From: an uncultured Flavobacteriales bacterium
GTDB taxonomy: Bacteria > Bacteroidota > Bacteroidia > Flavobacteriales_D > CAJJDF01
NCBI GenBank assembly: GCA_905182785.1
Contig: CAJJDF010000019.1
Span: 1 to 44,074 of the forward strand
Direction of reading: 5' to 3'
Length of the DNA stretch: 44,074 nt
Below the pieces are notes generated by a model. It did no database searches and had not been told where the DNA came from. It was given only the letters and a program-made list of their open reading frames with translations. The position numbers were made by a program, and so were the translations under genes. This document shows positions 32,290-40,910 of the stretch, one piece after another; the first letter of the stretch is position 1; each line of letters begins with the position of its first letter.

Positions 32290-34647
32290 ATGAAAAATCT
32301 TGTTGCAATCTTGATGTTGGTCCTATCTGTCAATTCTTTTTCTCAGAACCCTGGAAATTTAGGAACAGTAAATCTCACAGCCTGGTTTAAGCCAGATGCA
32401 TTAGCATTGGGGAATTTAACAAATTGGACTACAACATTTCCTGTTGGAGTAGGTAGTATTTCTGTTACTGATAATACTGCGCCATACCCTTTTGTAACGA
32501 ATGTGCCTGCAGGAAATAGCTCTAATTACAATTCTACTATTGAATTTGCTGCTAATTCAAATACTACAATTAAAGCTTTGCAAAATACGGGGTCACTTAA
32601 TTTACTAAACAATTCAACTAGTACAAGTCAAGGAACTTTTTTTGCTGTTTATTATTTCCCAACCTTTGTTAGAAACAATAATCACATGATGCTTTATAAT
32701 GAAGCGGGTAGTGACGCTATTCAGTTTAGAAATTTAGGGGCAGTAGGTCGTTTTGCAACTGGAAAAGGATTAGGGACGAGTACAAATGCATCAAGAGATT
32801 GGACTGAAAATAACATTCCTACAATTATTTCCTACAAAGGGAATAGAAGTGGAGTAGGAACTTTAACAACCAATGAAAATTCAAAGGTTTTTACTGGAGG
32901 TGGAGCTTCTCAATCTTCAGGTTCAACTGGCTTATACTTTGGAATTATGCCAGGAAATACTAATTCACCATTTAATGGTTTTTTGAATGAATTTATTTTT
33001 TACAACAGAGATTTAACTGCTTCAGAAATGAGTAAAGTTCATGCTTATTTAGGAGTAAAATATGGAGTCACACTTGATAATACTGGAGGGGGAATACAAG
33101 GAGATTATACTGCAACTGATGGAACAATCATTTGGGACGCTTCTGTTAATCCTACTTATCACAATGACGTAATAGGAATTGGGAGAGATGATAGCCAAGC
33201 TTTATTGCAAAGACAATCTCATAGTTTTGATGATGTAACAAGAGTTTATTTAAATACTTTACAACCCACAAACATAGCTAATACAGGAGTTTTTAATTCT
33301 GACACCTCTTATGTTATGATGGGTAGTAATGGTGGGTTGATGTGTTCTAGATTTACAACAGTTTTGGAGGTGCCACCAACACCCTTATTAAATTCAAGAC
33401 TAGAAAGAGAATGGAAGGTGACTAAATCAAATTTTTCTCAAAATTTAAATTGTGATTTTACAATAAGCCCTTGCGCAACAGGTAATGATTTTGACACGTC
33501 ATGTCTTGCTTTATTAGTAGATGATGATGGTGATTTTACAAATGCAACTGTCTACAATTCAACTAGTGGATTAGGTTTTTCAATATCAGGTAATGTGATT
33601 ACAGTTTCTGGAATTTCAAATCTACATATTCCAGATGATAGTACTAGGTATATCACTTTAGCATCTGTATTCTTCACAAAAGAATTAAGTAATGACACTA
33701 TAAAATGTGAAGGAGATAGTGTTTTACTAGATGCTGGAAATACTGGCGCTACTTATTTGTGGAGTAATGGAAAAACAACTCAAACTATATATGCCACTAC
33801 TCAAGGGACTTATTCAGTTATTTTATCTTCCAATGGTTGTTTTGAATACGACACAGTGGTTGTCACAGATCAAGTTACTGGAGCATCATTCTTTACAATT
33901 GATACAAGTGGTTGTGTTCCTGTGACTATCAATTTTACAGATTTATCTACAGTCAATTTTGGTATGATAGTACAATGGGGATGGAAATTTGGAGACGGTA
34001 GTTTTTCTACTATTCAAAACCCAGTTAAGACTTATGCCATTCCAGGTTCTTATTCTGTTGAACTTGAAGTTACATCAAGTTTGGGGTGTAAAGATGACAC
34101 AGTTATTATTGGCTTTATTGATGTTTATCCATTTGCTATAGCAGATTTTGATTTTACTCCAGCTTTTACCAATACAAGAGAGTTGGTTATATTTTCAAAT
34201 TTTTCAATTAATACTTCTTCATTCAAGTGGTATTTTGGAGATGGAGATTCGTCTGTTTTAGCTAGTCCAACTCATGAATATTTAGAAGAAGGTTTATACG
34301 AAATTACTTTAATAGCAATGAATCCTTTTGGGTGTAACGACACCATTATAAAAACAATTGAAATAAAAAATGAGCTATATTTTGTAGCAAATAGTTTTAC
34401 TCCATATCCAGAAGGAAAGAATCCAGAATGGGGATTTGTAGGATTGAAACAATTAGATGAATTTGAGTTGCAAGTATTTGATAGGTGGGGTGAAGTAGTT
34501 TTTGAAACAACAGATCCGAGCAACACTTGGGATGGAAAATATGAGAATGAATTATGTCCACAAGGTGTTTACACTTGGCGAGTGAAGATGAAATTTAAGA
34601 GTCGTAAAATAGTCGAAAAGATTGGGCATGTTAATTTGTTGAGGTAG
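32290..34647 (+). CDS. Secreted multidomain protein with PKD repeats and T9SS C-terminal domain
   Basis: The 785-residue protein has a signal peptide (MKNLVAILMLVLSVNSFSQ). After it comes a LamG/concanavalin-like region (about 20-255, ending LNEFIFYNRDLTASEMSKVHAYLGVKYGV), then a DUF8202-like beta domain (IGIGRDDSQALLQRQS, about 285-440). An Ig/PKD-like unit (ATYLWSNGKTTQTIYATTQGTYSV, about 475-525) precedes two PKD domains, each with W-x-F-G-D-G (about 535-620 and 625-700). The last 85 residues match the gliding-motility-type (CHU_C, type B) sorting domain: NSFTPYPEGKNPEW, LQVFDRWGEVVFET, NTWDGKYENELCPQGVYTW. It should cross the outer membrane by type IX secretion and stay surface-bound, probably as an adhesin. 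It has a relaxed, repetitive codon composition. Confidence 0.9.
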   Translation: MKNLVAILMLVLSVNSFSQNPGNLGTVNLTAWFKPDALALGNLTNWTTTFPVGVGSISVTDNTAPYPFVTNVPAGNSSNYNSTIEFAANSNTTIKALQNTGSLNLLNNSTSTSQGTFFAVYYFPTFVRNNNHMMLYNEAGSDAIQFRNLGAVGRFATGKGLGTSTNASRDWTENNIPTIISYKGNRSGVGTLTTNENSKVFTGGGASQSSGSTGLYFGIMPGNTNSPFNGFLNEFIFYNRDLTASEMSKVHAYLGVKYGVTLDNTGGGIQGDYTATDGTIIWDASVNPTYHNDVIGIGRDDSQALLQRQSHSFDDVTRVYLNTLQPTNIANTGVFNSDTSYVMMGSNGGLMCSRFTTVLEVPPTPLLNSRLEREWKVTKSNFSQNLNCDFTISPCATGNDFDTSCLALLVDDDGDFTNATVYNSTSGLGFSISGNVITVSGISNLHIPDDSTRYITLASVFFTKELSNDTIKCEGDSVLLDAGNTGATYLWSNGKTTQTIYATTQGTYSVILSSNGCFEYDTVVVTDQVTGASFFTIDTSGCVPVTINFTDLSTVNFGMIVQWGWKFGDGSFSTIQNPVKTYAIPGSYSVELEVTSSLGCKDDTVIIGFIDVYPFAIADFDFTPAFTNTRELVIFSNFSINTSSFKWYFGDGDSSVLASPTHEYLEEGLYEITLIAMNPFGCNDTIIKTIEIKNELYFVANSFTPYPEGKNPEWGFVGLKQLDEFELQVFDRWGEVVFETTDPSNTWDGKYENELCPQGVYTWRVKMKFKSRKIVEKIGHVNLLR

Positions 34648-34713
34648 AAATTATTAGGCTGTAATTTCACAGCATTAAAGTTTTATTCTATATTTAATTA
34701 AAAGTAATTCGTT

Positions 34714-34860
34714 ATGAAAATCGCAGTTTAATTACCTGATAACAAGGTAACTTTATTTCTTGAATTGCTTCGAGATTTTAAAACATTGGAAGAGTTTAAC
34801 TAGAAGTGTTTGATAATTGATGAATTGAATGATTTGTTGAAAGAGAGTATTGGTAAATAA
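34714..34860 (+). pseudogene. Decayed small gene, possibly antitoxin-like
   Basis: An ATG at 34714 opens a frame that reads MKIAV, stop (TAA 34729), LPDNKVTLFLELLRDFKTLEEFN, stop (TAG 34801), KCLIIDELNDLLKESIGK and final TAA 34858-34860. Between the stops the protein-like sequence continues in the same frame, and each stop is one base away from a common Gln or Lys codon (CAA, AAG). The beginning, hydrophobic strand then P-x-N-K-V then an amphipathic helix, resembles short antitoxin-like proteins common in Bacteroidota. No toxin gene is adjacent. It lies in the 356-base gap between the T9SS cargo gene and rny; the rest of that gap holds only the terminator at 34948. Confidence 0.55.
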
Positions 34861-34947
34861 TTACAAAATGATATGTTTTGTTTCCATTACTGATAAAAAA
34901 TAAATGCTCTGCATGTTCATTAGATTAAACTGATTGTAATTCCCATT

Positions 34948-34986
34948 AAAAAAGCCTCAATAATCTTAGATTATTGAGGCTTTTTT
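34948..34986. terminator. Strong bidirectional terminator
   Basis: GCCTCAATAATC faces GATTATTGAGGC around a TTA loop, 12 perfect pairs, flanked by A6 on the left and T6 on the right. It serves rny on the minus strand, whose stop is 18 bases away, and the plus-strand genes upstream. Confidence 0.9.
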
Positions 34987-35003
34987 AATTTTAAGTTTAA
35001 TTG

Positions 35004-36545
35004 TTATTTAGCAATACCAACTGCTCTTTTCTCGCGAATCACAGTCACTTTTACTTGTCCTGGATAAGTCATGTCAGTTTGTATTTTTTGTGAAATTTCG
35101 AAGGCTAATTCGTCTGCACGTTTGTCAGATACTTTAGAACTTTCTACCATTACACGAACTTCTCTTCCTGCTTGAATAGCAAAGGCTGTTTCTACTCCAT
35201 CAAAATCAAGAGCTGTTCTTTCTAGGTCTTTTATTCTTTGAATATAAGATTCTACCACTTCACGTCTTGCACCTGGTCTTGCACCAGATATTGCATCACA
35301 AACTTGTACGATTGGAGAATACAAAGTAGTCATTTCCATTTCATCATGGTGAGCTCCAATTGCATTCACTACATCTGGTTTTTCACCATATTTCTCAGCC
35401 CATTTAGCACCAAGGATTGCGTGTGGCAATTCTGGCTCATCTTCCGGTACTTTTCCAATATCGTGAAGTAATCCAGCTCTCTTGGCAGTTTTAGGATTCA
35501 ATCCTAATTCACTTGCCATGGTCGCACATAAATTAGCAACTTCTCTGGAGTGTTGCAATAAGTTTTGTCCATATGAAGAACGGTATTTCATTCTTCCTAC
35601 CAGTTTCAATAGTTCTGGGTGAAGTCCATGAATTCCTAAATCAATGCAAGTCTTTTTACCTGTATCAATAATTTCATCATCCAATGATTTCTTTGTTTTC
35701 TTAACTACTTCTTCAATTCTAGCAGGGTGAATTCTTCCATCCGATACCAATTGGTGAAGTGCAAGTCTTGCGATTTCTCTTCTAATAGGATCAAAACAAG
35801 ATAAGATAATTGCTTCTGGTGTATCGTCTACAATTATTTCTACTCCTGTTGCAGCTTCAAGTGCTCTAATGTTTCTTCCTTCTCTTCCAATAATTCTTCC
35901 TTTAACTTCATCACTAGGGATGTTGAAAATAGAAACAGAATTTTCTACAGCTTTTTCCGTAGCAACTCTTTGTATCGATTGAATTACAATTTTCTTAGCT
36001 TCTTGATTTGCCGATAGTTTTGCTTCGTCAGCAATGTTTTTGATGTAAGCCATTGCATCTGTTTTAGCTTCATCTTTCAATGTTTCTATCAGTTGTGCTT
36101 TCGCTTCATCCTTGCTATAACCCGATAGTTTTTCTAGTTCAGCAACTTGCTTTTCTTGCTTTTTAGAAAGCTCTTCTTTTTTGTCAGAAACTATTTCTAA
36201 TTGGCTTTCAAGGTCTGTTTTTACTCTACCTAAGTCTTTTTCTTTCTTAGAGCTTTCCTCCAATTTTTGAGAAATTTGTTTCTCTTTACTTTTAATTCTG
36301 TCTTCGGCAGATTGCATTTTTCTATTTCTGTCGTTCACAGAAGTTTCATGCTTTTCTTTTAGCGAAAGAAATTTTTCTTTTGCTTGTAAGATTTTTTCTT
36401 GCTTGATAGTTTCTTGTTTCAGTTTTACTTCTGAAAGCATTCCATCTTTTTCTTTTTTAAGAAGTCCTTTCGAGAACATAAACACTGCAACTCCACCAAT
36501 TATGAGCCCTATGATTGCTCCAATTAGTATACTTAATGGTTCCAT
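35004..36545 (-). CDS. rny: Ribonuclease Y
   Basis: The 513-residue endoribonuclease starts mRNA decay at the membrane. It has an N-terminal helix (about 4-27, [20 protein letters not shown]), a long lysine/glutamate-rich coiled coil (about 30-190), and a KH domain with the [10 protein letters not shown] loop (about 212-221). The HD domain contains LLQHSREVA and the metal-binding pair in LLHDIGK (about 363-369), and the C-terminus is [18 protein letters not shown]. Full length for the family. It lies 58 bases after zapA and ends at a strong terminator. The zapA-rny order is common in Bacteroidota. Confidence 0.96.
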   Translation of the reverse strand: MEPLSILIGAIIGLIIGGVAVFMFSKGLLKKEKDGMLSEVKLKQETIKQEKILQAKEKFLSLKEKHETSVNDRNRKMQSAEDRIKSKEKQISQKLEESSKKEKDLGRVKTDLESQLEIVSDKKEELSKKQEKQVAELEKLSGYSKDEAKAQLIETLKDEAKTDAMAYIKNIADEAKLSANQEAKKIVIQSIQRVATEKAVENSVSIFNIPSDEVKGRIIGREGRNIRALEAATGVEIIVDDTPEAIILSCFDPIRREIARLALHQLVSDGRIHPARIEEVVKKTKKSLDDEIIDTGKKTCIDLGIHGLHPELLKLVGRMKYRSSYGQNLLQHSREVANLCATMASELGLNPKTAKRAGLLHDIGKVPEDEPELPHAILGAKWAEKYGEKPDVVNAIGAHHDEMEMTTLYSPIVQVCDAISGARPGARREVVESYIQRIKDLERTALDFDGVETAFAIQAGREVRVMVESSKVSDKRADELAFEISQKIQTDMTYPGQVKVTVIREKRAVGIAK

Positions 36546-36603
36546 TTTTTAATATTTTTTTAGTTAAACAAATAAAACAAATGAACAGAATAAGTGGTGT
36601 AAT

Positions 36604-36891
36604 TTAAGAGGTAGCTTCGTTAAGTAATTCAATAATACCATCCAATTTTGAGGTGTAATTGATTTCTGTAGAAACTGTTTTAGTTGGTGTGTTTTGAGCC
36701 TTTGTTGCAAACTCTAAGCAAGTCATGGCAAGTAAATCTTGAGAATCATTTATATTATATTGCTTCTTAAGTTTAAGGATGTTTTCTTCTATATTTTTTA
36801 CAGAAGTATTCACACCATTTTCCTCACTATCGCTAATAGTAAGTGGATAAACTCGGTCACCAATTTTTATTTTAATGTTCTTTTGACTCAT
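36604..36891 (-). CDS. zapA: ZapA, cell division protein
   Basis: The 95-residue protein fits ZapA: an N-terminal beta-alpha globular part (KIKIGDRVYPLTISDSEEN, about 6-24), where ZapA proteins have a characteristic I-x-G-x-x-Y-x-L strand, followed by a long helix (about 30-70) for the anti-parallel coiled coil. ZapA bundles FtsZ filaments at midcell. The neighbour upstream, 16 bases away, encodes another small coiled-coil protein, and rny follows. The zapA-rny order supports the assignment. Confidence 0.88.
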   Translation of the reverse strand: MSQKNIKIKIGDRVYPLTISDSEENGVNTSVKNIEENILKLKKQYNINDSQDLLAMTCLEFATKAQNTPTKTVSTEINYTSKLDGIIELLNEATS

Positions 36892-36907
36892 TCAAAAAAC
36901 TATATAT

Positions 36908-37195
36908 TTAACTCTTGAGTAATGCAAGGCATTCCTCAATCTCTTTAATCATTCCACTGATTTTTACTTCATCTAAGTTGTCACTTTTATCAGGTGAAGT
37001 TCTATCAGTTGTCTTTAATAATTCTATCTCTTTTTCAAGGTTCGAGTTTTGATCTGCAAGTGTAAATCGTTCTTCTTTTAAAGTCTTCAACTCTTCATTA
37101 AGCCTTTCTATTTCATTGTCTTGATGATTTTTTATTCCAATCAAAACATTGACTTTATCCGAAATTAAATTTATTTTTTCCAGTTCGATACTCAT
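36908..37195 (-). CDS. Small coiled-coil protein upstream of zapA
   Basis: The 95-residue acidic protein is mainly one coiled coil. Residues 12-65 show heptad spacing of Leu/Ile (NEIERLNEELKTLKEE, then NSNLEKEIELLK), then a polar linker (DRTSPDKSDN) and a short helix (MIKEIEECLALLK). Size and position recall ZapB, which binds ZapA in enterobacteria, but coiled-coil resemblance is weak evidence. The position before zapA in the operon suggests a role in Z-ring assembly. The upstream region has a near-match -7 (TATTTTCG on the minus strand, complement of 37222-37229). Confidence 0.75.
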   Translation of the reverse strand: MSIELEKINLISDKVNVLIGIKNHQDNEIERLNEELKTLKEERFTLADQNSNLEKEIELLKTTDRTSPDKSDNLDEVKISGMIKEIEECLALLKS

Positions 37196-37327
37196 TTCTT
37201 CTTTTATGCGATAGATTTCTACGAAAATACAAATCTTAATTCAATCACACTAATTTTATTTCCTTTTTGTCCCAAATCAAAAGTGAATAACTTTTTTTTG
37301 TTTTCTCAATAAATACTGTCAATTCTC

Positions 37328-37335
37328 TATTTTTG
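37328..37335 (+). promoter_or_regulatory. -7-like element overlapping the start region of the M23 gene
   Basis: TATTTTTG matches TAnnTTTG but ends only 4 bases before the first ATG (37340). If used, the mRNA would start at or just after that codon, and translation would begin leaderless or at the in-frame ATG at 37349. No TTG at the proper -33 spacing is seen. Confidence 0.3.
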
Positions 37336-37339
37336 CTCT

Positions 37340-39076
37340 ATGAGAAATATGAAAGGTTGGTTTGTTATTTTTATTATTGTTTGTCAAATGATTAGCATGA
37401 ATTCTTTTTTGGCTCAAGTTTCGCCAACTAACACAAATTTCAGATCTCCCCTAGATATTCCATTAATTATAGCAGGAAATTTTGGTGAAGTTCGTTCCAA
37501 TCATTTTCATACTGGTATCGATTTTAAAACTATGGGAGTGGAAGGAAAAAACATTTACTCCATTGATGAAGGGTATGTTTCACGCATTGCATTTTCTCAC
37601 TATGGATACGGAAGAGTGATTTATATCAATCATCCAAACGGTTACACAAGTGCTTATGCTCATTTGTCAAAATTTAAAAGTCCAATAACTGAATACGCAA
37701 AGAGTTACCAGTATAAAATTCAAAAAGAGACTTTTAATGTTTATTTAGATTCTGGAGAATTAAGAGTAAAAAAAGGTCAAGTCATTGCTTTAAGTGGAAA
37801 TTCAGGAAGTTCTTCTGCTCCACATTTGCATTTTGAAATTAGAGAAACTGAGTCAGAAAATCCAATGAATCCTTTTCTATTTGGCTATAAAGTGACGGAC
37901 ACTAAAAAACCAATGATTAATAATTTAAAGATTTTTCCTTTAAATGACAGTTCTCTGGTAAATGGAGTTTATAGCGATAAGGTAATTCATGTAAAGAAAA
38001 ACAAAAACGGAACTTATTACCTGAATAAAAAAATCACTGCCCACGGGAATATAGGTTTTGCCTTGCACTCAACCGATAGATTAAATGCAAGGAATATTTG
38101 TGGATTGTACACTTTGAATTTAAAAGTAAATGGAAAAGAACTGTTTTCTCATAAGCTAGATAAATTAGATTTTTCTACCAATCGTTATGTTAATCATCAT
38201 GTAGATTATTTGAGACACAAAAGAAACAACCAAACTTTCCATAAGTCATTTATGAAAGGGAATAATTTACTTGATATCTACAATTATGTGGATAATGGAT
38301 ATTTATATGCAGAAGTTGATTCGGTTTATACAATTAGATATGAGGCAGAAGATTATGCAGGTAATTCATCTAGTTTGACTTTTAAGGTAAAAGGAGATGA
38401 TACTAAAAAACCAACTAAATTGAGTGGCATAGAATCGTGTGATAAAGTATTTAAATTTTCTGAGTCTAATTATTTTAAGTCAAAAGGATTTAATTTATTA
38501 ATGGCAGAAAACACTCTGTATGATGATTTATGTTTTAATTATAGAGCGAGTTCCGATTCCAATTATTTATCTGCTGTACACCATTTGGCTATGAATTATG
38601 TTGGAGTTCATCAGTATTACAAATTATCGATAGCTTTAAGTCAAGAGTTGGATTCGGTATTGTTGCAAAAACTCTTAATTGTAAAACTAGATGACAAAGG
38701 AAGAATGAGCGACAAAGGAGGTGATTTTGAAGAAGGGTTCGTAACGACTAGAGTTCGTGAATTTGGAAAATTTGCTATTTCAATAGATACAACAATGCCA
38801 GTTTTGATATTAGAAGACAATCAAAATGTAAATGTATTTAAATCAAACGGCACAATCAATTTTAAGATTGGAGATAATCTTTCAGGAATAAAATCATATT
38901 CTGCATCAATTGATAGTAAATGGATTTTGACAAGTTATAAGAGAAAAAGAAACCGACTTGTTGTTTCACTTTCTGAAATAGAGGAGTTGACTCAAGGAAC
39001 TCATGATTTGGAAATAGAAGTGGTGGACAAGAGAGGGAATATTAATCTTAAGAGATTGAAGATTTTTGTGGAGTAG
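37340..39076 (+). CDS. Exported M23 (LytM-type) metallopeptidase
   Basis: The 578-residue protein has a signal peptide (about 5-27, GWFVIFIIVCQMISMNSFLA) and an M23 domain (about 40-200). The zinc ligands are in HTGIDF (first His and Asp) and HLHFEIRE (HxH), with the second core block GYTSAYAHLS between. The remaining 380 residues are beta-rich domains of the kind found in Bacteroidota M23 proteins. Because all ligands are present it is likely an active peptidoglycan endopeptidase in the periplasm, not an EnvC-type activator. Two in-frame ATG codons (37340, 37349) are possible; the second fits better with the promoter-like element upstream and loses only three residues. Confidence 0.9.
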   Translation: MRNMKGWFVIFIIVCQMISMNSFLAQVSPTNTNFRSPLDIPLIIAGNFGEVRSNHFHTGIDFKTMGVEGKNIYSIDEGYVSRIAFSHYGYGRVIYINHPNGYTSAYAHLSKFKSPITEYAKSYQYKIQKETFNVYLDSGELRVKKGQVIALSGNSGSSSAPHLHFEIRETESENPMNPFLFGYKVTDTKKPMINNLKIFPLNDSSLVNGVYSDKVIHVKKNKNGTYYLNKKITAHGNIGFALHSTDRLNARNICGLYTLNLKVNGKELFSHKLDKLDFSTNRYVNHHVDYLRHKRNNQTFHKSFMKGNNLLDIYNYVDNGYLYAEVDSVYTIRYEAEDYAGNSSSLTFKVKGDDTKKPTKLSGIESCDKVFKFSESNYFKSKGFNLLMAENTLYDDLCFNYRASSDSNYLSAVHHLAMNYVGVHQYYKLSIALSQELDSVLLQKLLIVKLDDKGRMSDKGGDFEEGFVTTRVREFGKFAISIDTTMPVLILEDNQNVNVFKSNGTINFKIGDNLSGIKSYSASIDSKWILTSYKRKRNRLVVSLSEIEELTQGTHDLEIEVVDKRGNINLKRLKIFVE

Positions 39077-39098
39077 GATTCATTAACTCTAATAAACA

Positions 39099-39198
39099 GT
39101 CATTCTGAATTTATTTCAGAATCTCAATTCAAAAAGATATTGCCTGAGAATAAAAGTGAAATATTTTTCGCTAGATAGTGAATCAAGTTCAGCATGAC
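39099..39198. repeat. Interspersed repeat with inverted ends
   Basis: The left end GTCATTCTGAATTTATTTCA and the right end, read on the other strand GTCATGCTGAACTTGATTCA, match at most positions, giving a 100-base element with imperfect inverted termini. Sequences of the form GTCATTCTGAA...TTCAGAATCT are a familiar intergenic repeat class in Flavobacteriales. It lies in the convergent gap between the M23 and DUF4442 genes and may also form a transcript hairpin. No coding capacity. Confidence 0.65.
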
Positions 39199-39230
39199 AC
39201 GTGTTAGTTTTTAATTATATTTCATTAAAC

Positions 39231-39734
39231 CTAAACCTTAGTCTTTACCTTTTTCCAATCTTTAATTTGCCAATTTGTGGTGCAAGTAGCAATATGATTT
39301 CCTTCTTTGTCGTGAAGTTTTACTTCGCATTTTTTATAAGCAATACTTTCGTCTTTCAGTTTAGATTTTATTTCTGCTAATTCTACATCTGTAAATTCAT
39401 AACTCGCAGTTACATCACTCTTGGCTTGGTAATGGAATTTTATTTCTAGTGATTCCATAATTATTCGGTAATCCTTCATTCCTAATTTATAGAGTAACAC
39501 TAATCCTGTACAAAATTCAGCACAAGTTGCCAATCCACAGGCGTGAATTCCTTTTATGTGGTTGTGATTAATTTTCCATTTAGGGATTTTTGTAGTAACA
39601 GAGTCGTCCAATATCTCAATCACTTTTATGCCATGAGGACGGTTGAATGGAATGAATCTTTGCAAGCCAAAGTTTAGTTTCCACATCCCAAATGAGGATT
39701 TTTTTGCTTTCTCTACTATTTTGTTGAAATCCAT
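39231..39734 (-). CDS. DUF4442 (hotdog-fold thioesterase-like) protein
   Basis: The 167-residue soluble protein has the layout of the DUF4442 branch of the hotdog superfamily: an N-terminal helix segment (GMWKLNFGLQRFIPFNRPHG, about 16-35), the central helix with HIKGIHACGLATCAEF (about 58-73), then five strands including MESLEIKFHYQAKSDV and the final ATCTTNWQIKD. Related proteins hydrolyse acyl-CoA or other thioesters, but substrates are mostly unknown. The two cysteines in the central helix are noticeable. It is a single-gene unit, and no exact promoter match was found in the upstream 92 bases. Confidence 0.8.
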   Translation of the reverse strand: MDFNKIVEKAKKSSFGMWKLNFGLQRFIPFNRPHGIKVIEILDDSVTTKIPKWKINHNHIKGIHACGLATCAEFCTGLVLLYKLGMKDYRIIMESLEIKFHYQAKSDVTASYEFTDVELAEIKSKLKDESIAYKKCEVKLHDKEGNHIATCTTNWQIKDWKKVKTKV

Positions 39735-39826
39735 AATTGTTTAATTTTTTATCCAAATTAATAAAAAAAGGATACTTTTTTCACAAAATTGGCGTAATAC
39801 TAATAGTAAATGAAAATACTTGAATT

Positions 39827-39964
39827 ATGAAAACTAAAAAATCAACAGTTGTAGCTATAGGATTATTAGCAATGTTTATCCTGGGAATGAGTTGTGCATC
39901 TGCCAAAGGACCAAAAAAATGTGATGGAACTAAAGGACAAAAGACCAGAATGGGAACAATGTAG
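39827..39964 (+). CDS. Tiny putative lipoprotein
   Basis: The 45-residue product starts MKTKKSTVVAIGLLAMFILG and continues MSCASAKGPKKCDGTKGQ, ending KTRMGTM. The hydrophobic segment (8-20) followed by MSC looks like a lipoprotein signal with Cys at 23, although cleavage by signal peptidase I after ASA is also possible. The mature peptide is about 20 residues, basic, with one further cysteine. The TAG at 39962 is followed by the peroxiredoxin promoter region, so it is monocistronic. Function unknown. It may belong to the very small Bacteroidota lipoproteins that are usually left unannotated. Confidence 0.6.
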   Translation: MKTKKSTVVAIGLLAMFILGMSCASAKGPKKCDGTKGQKTRMGTM

Positions 39965-40039
39965 TTTAGGTATTGATATTTTTTGTTTTTTTATGACAAT
40001 TATCAACCCATATTATAGACTTATCTAGTATATATTTTG

Positions 40040-40047
40040 TAATTTTG
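40040..40047 (+). promoter_or_regulatory. -7 promoter element for the peroxiredoxin gene
   Basis: TAATTTTG matches TAnnTTTG and lies 36 bases before the ATG, giving a leader of about 30 bases. A second partial match (ATATTTTG, 40032-40039) is adjacent. No OxyR-type or other operator is evident. Confidence 0.45.
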
Positions 40048-40083
40048 AATCATTATAAATAACATTCAAAAACAATATAAAAT

Positions 40084-40716
40084 ATGTCAGTATTAGTAGG
40101 AAAAAAAGCACCATCATTTAGTGCTCCAGCTTTAATTAACGGAAACGATATCGCTCAAGATTATTCTTTGGACCAATTCATTGGAAAGAACGAAGTAATC
40201 TTTTTCTTTTACCCAAAAGATTTCACATTTGTTTGCCCGTCTGAATTGCACGCATTTCAGGATAAAATGTCTGAATTTGAAAAAAGAGGAGTAAAAGTTG
40301 TTGCTTGTTCAACAGATACAGAAGAGTCTCATTGGGGATGGGCACAAGTAGAAAAAAATCACGGAGGAATTAAAGGAATTAAATACCCAATAGTTGCCGA
40401 TACAAACAAAACAATTTCTGATGCTTATGGAGTATTAGTAGGAGAATACGATTATGACGAAAACGGAGCATTAATTGCTACAGGTCCAATGATCGCTTAC
40501 AGAGGATTGTTCTTGATTGATAAAGCAGGAGTTGTTCGTCACCAATTGGTAAACGATTTGCCATTAGGTAGAAACGTAGATGAAGCAATCAGAATGGTAG
40601 ATGCATTGCAATTTACAGAAGAAAATGGAGAGGTTTGCCCAGCAAACTGGACTGAAGGAAAAGAAGGAATGACAGCTTCTTTTGACGGAGTTGCAGATTA
40701 TTTGGCTAAAAATTAG
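40084..40716 (+). CDS. Typical 2-Cys peroxiredoxin (Prx1/AhpC group)
   Basis: The 210-residue cytoplasmic enzyme reduces hydrogen peroxide and organic hydroperoxides. Peroxidatic C51 is in YPKDFTFVCPSE (43-54) and resolving C185 in GEVCPANW (182-189), both in the standard context. An acidic insert, GEYDYDENGA (120-129), precedes the GLFLIDKAG strand. The helix that carries GGLG in oxidation-sensitive eukaryotic enzymes reads GGIKG, and the tail is DYLAKN, so sensitivity to over-oxidation cannot be read off simply. No ahpF or thioredoxin-like reductase is adjacent. It has its own promoter and terminator, suggesting strong single-gene expression. Confidence 0.95.
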   Translation: MSVLVGKKAPSFSAPALINGNDIAQDYSLDQFIGKNEVIFFFYPKDFTFVCPSELHAFQDKMSEFEKRGVKVVACSTDTEESHWGWAQVEKNHGGIKGIKYPIVADTNKTISDAYGVLVGEYDYDENGALIATGPMIAYRGLFLIDKAGVVRHQLVNDLPLGRNVDEAIRMVDALQFTEENGEVCPANWTEGKEGMTASFDGVADYLAKN

Positions 40717-40749
40717 TCTTAAGTAAAACAGTTCTTAGTAATAAGTATT

Positions 40750-40783
40750 AAAACCTTTCCGATTTTATTGGAAAGGTTTTTTT
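40750..40783 (+). terminator. Terminator of the peroxiredoxin gene
   Basis: AAAACCTTTCC faces GGAAAGGTTTT, 11 perfect pairs, around a 9-base loop and continues in T. It lies 34 bases after the stop codon. Confidence 0.88.
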
Positions 40784-40795
40784 GTTTTGTAAATT

Positions 40796-40892
40796 GTCAC
40801 ACCGAGCGAAGTTGAAATGTATTTTAGCATCTTTATTTATTGAAATAAGGAATGTGAATTATTCTTTTTAAAAAAAACTTCGACTTAGTCCG
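40796..40892. repeat. Degenerate interspersed repeat
   Basis: GTCACACCGAGCGAAGTTGA on the left faces, on the other strand, CGGACTAAGTCGAAGTT on the right, giving an element with imperfect inverted ends just under 100 bases long. The GAGCGAAGT(C/T)GAA word is typical of another common Flavobacteriales intergenic repeat. It follows the peroxiredoxin terminator directly and carries no gene. Confidence 0.5.
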
Positions 40893-40910
40893 TTTGAGAA
40901 TAGTTGAATA

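Noticed and set aside
34714-34860. Stop-codon readthrough or altered genetic code to explain two internal stops
   Set aside because: All other genes in the window use TAA, TAG and TGA as true stops, so a decayed gene is the simple explanation.
36546-36603. 6S RNA between zapA and rny, as recalled in some Bacteroidota
   Set aside because: The gap is only 58 bases, too short for a 6S RNA of about 180 bases or more.
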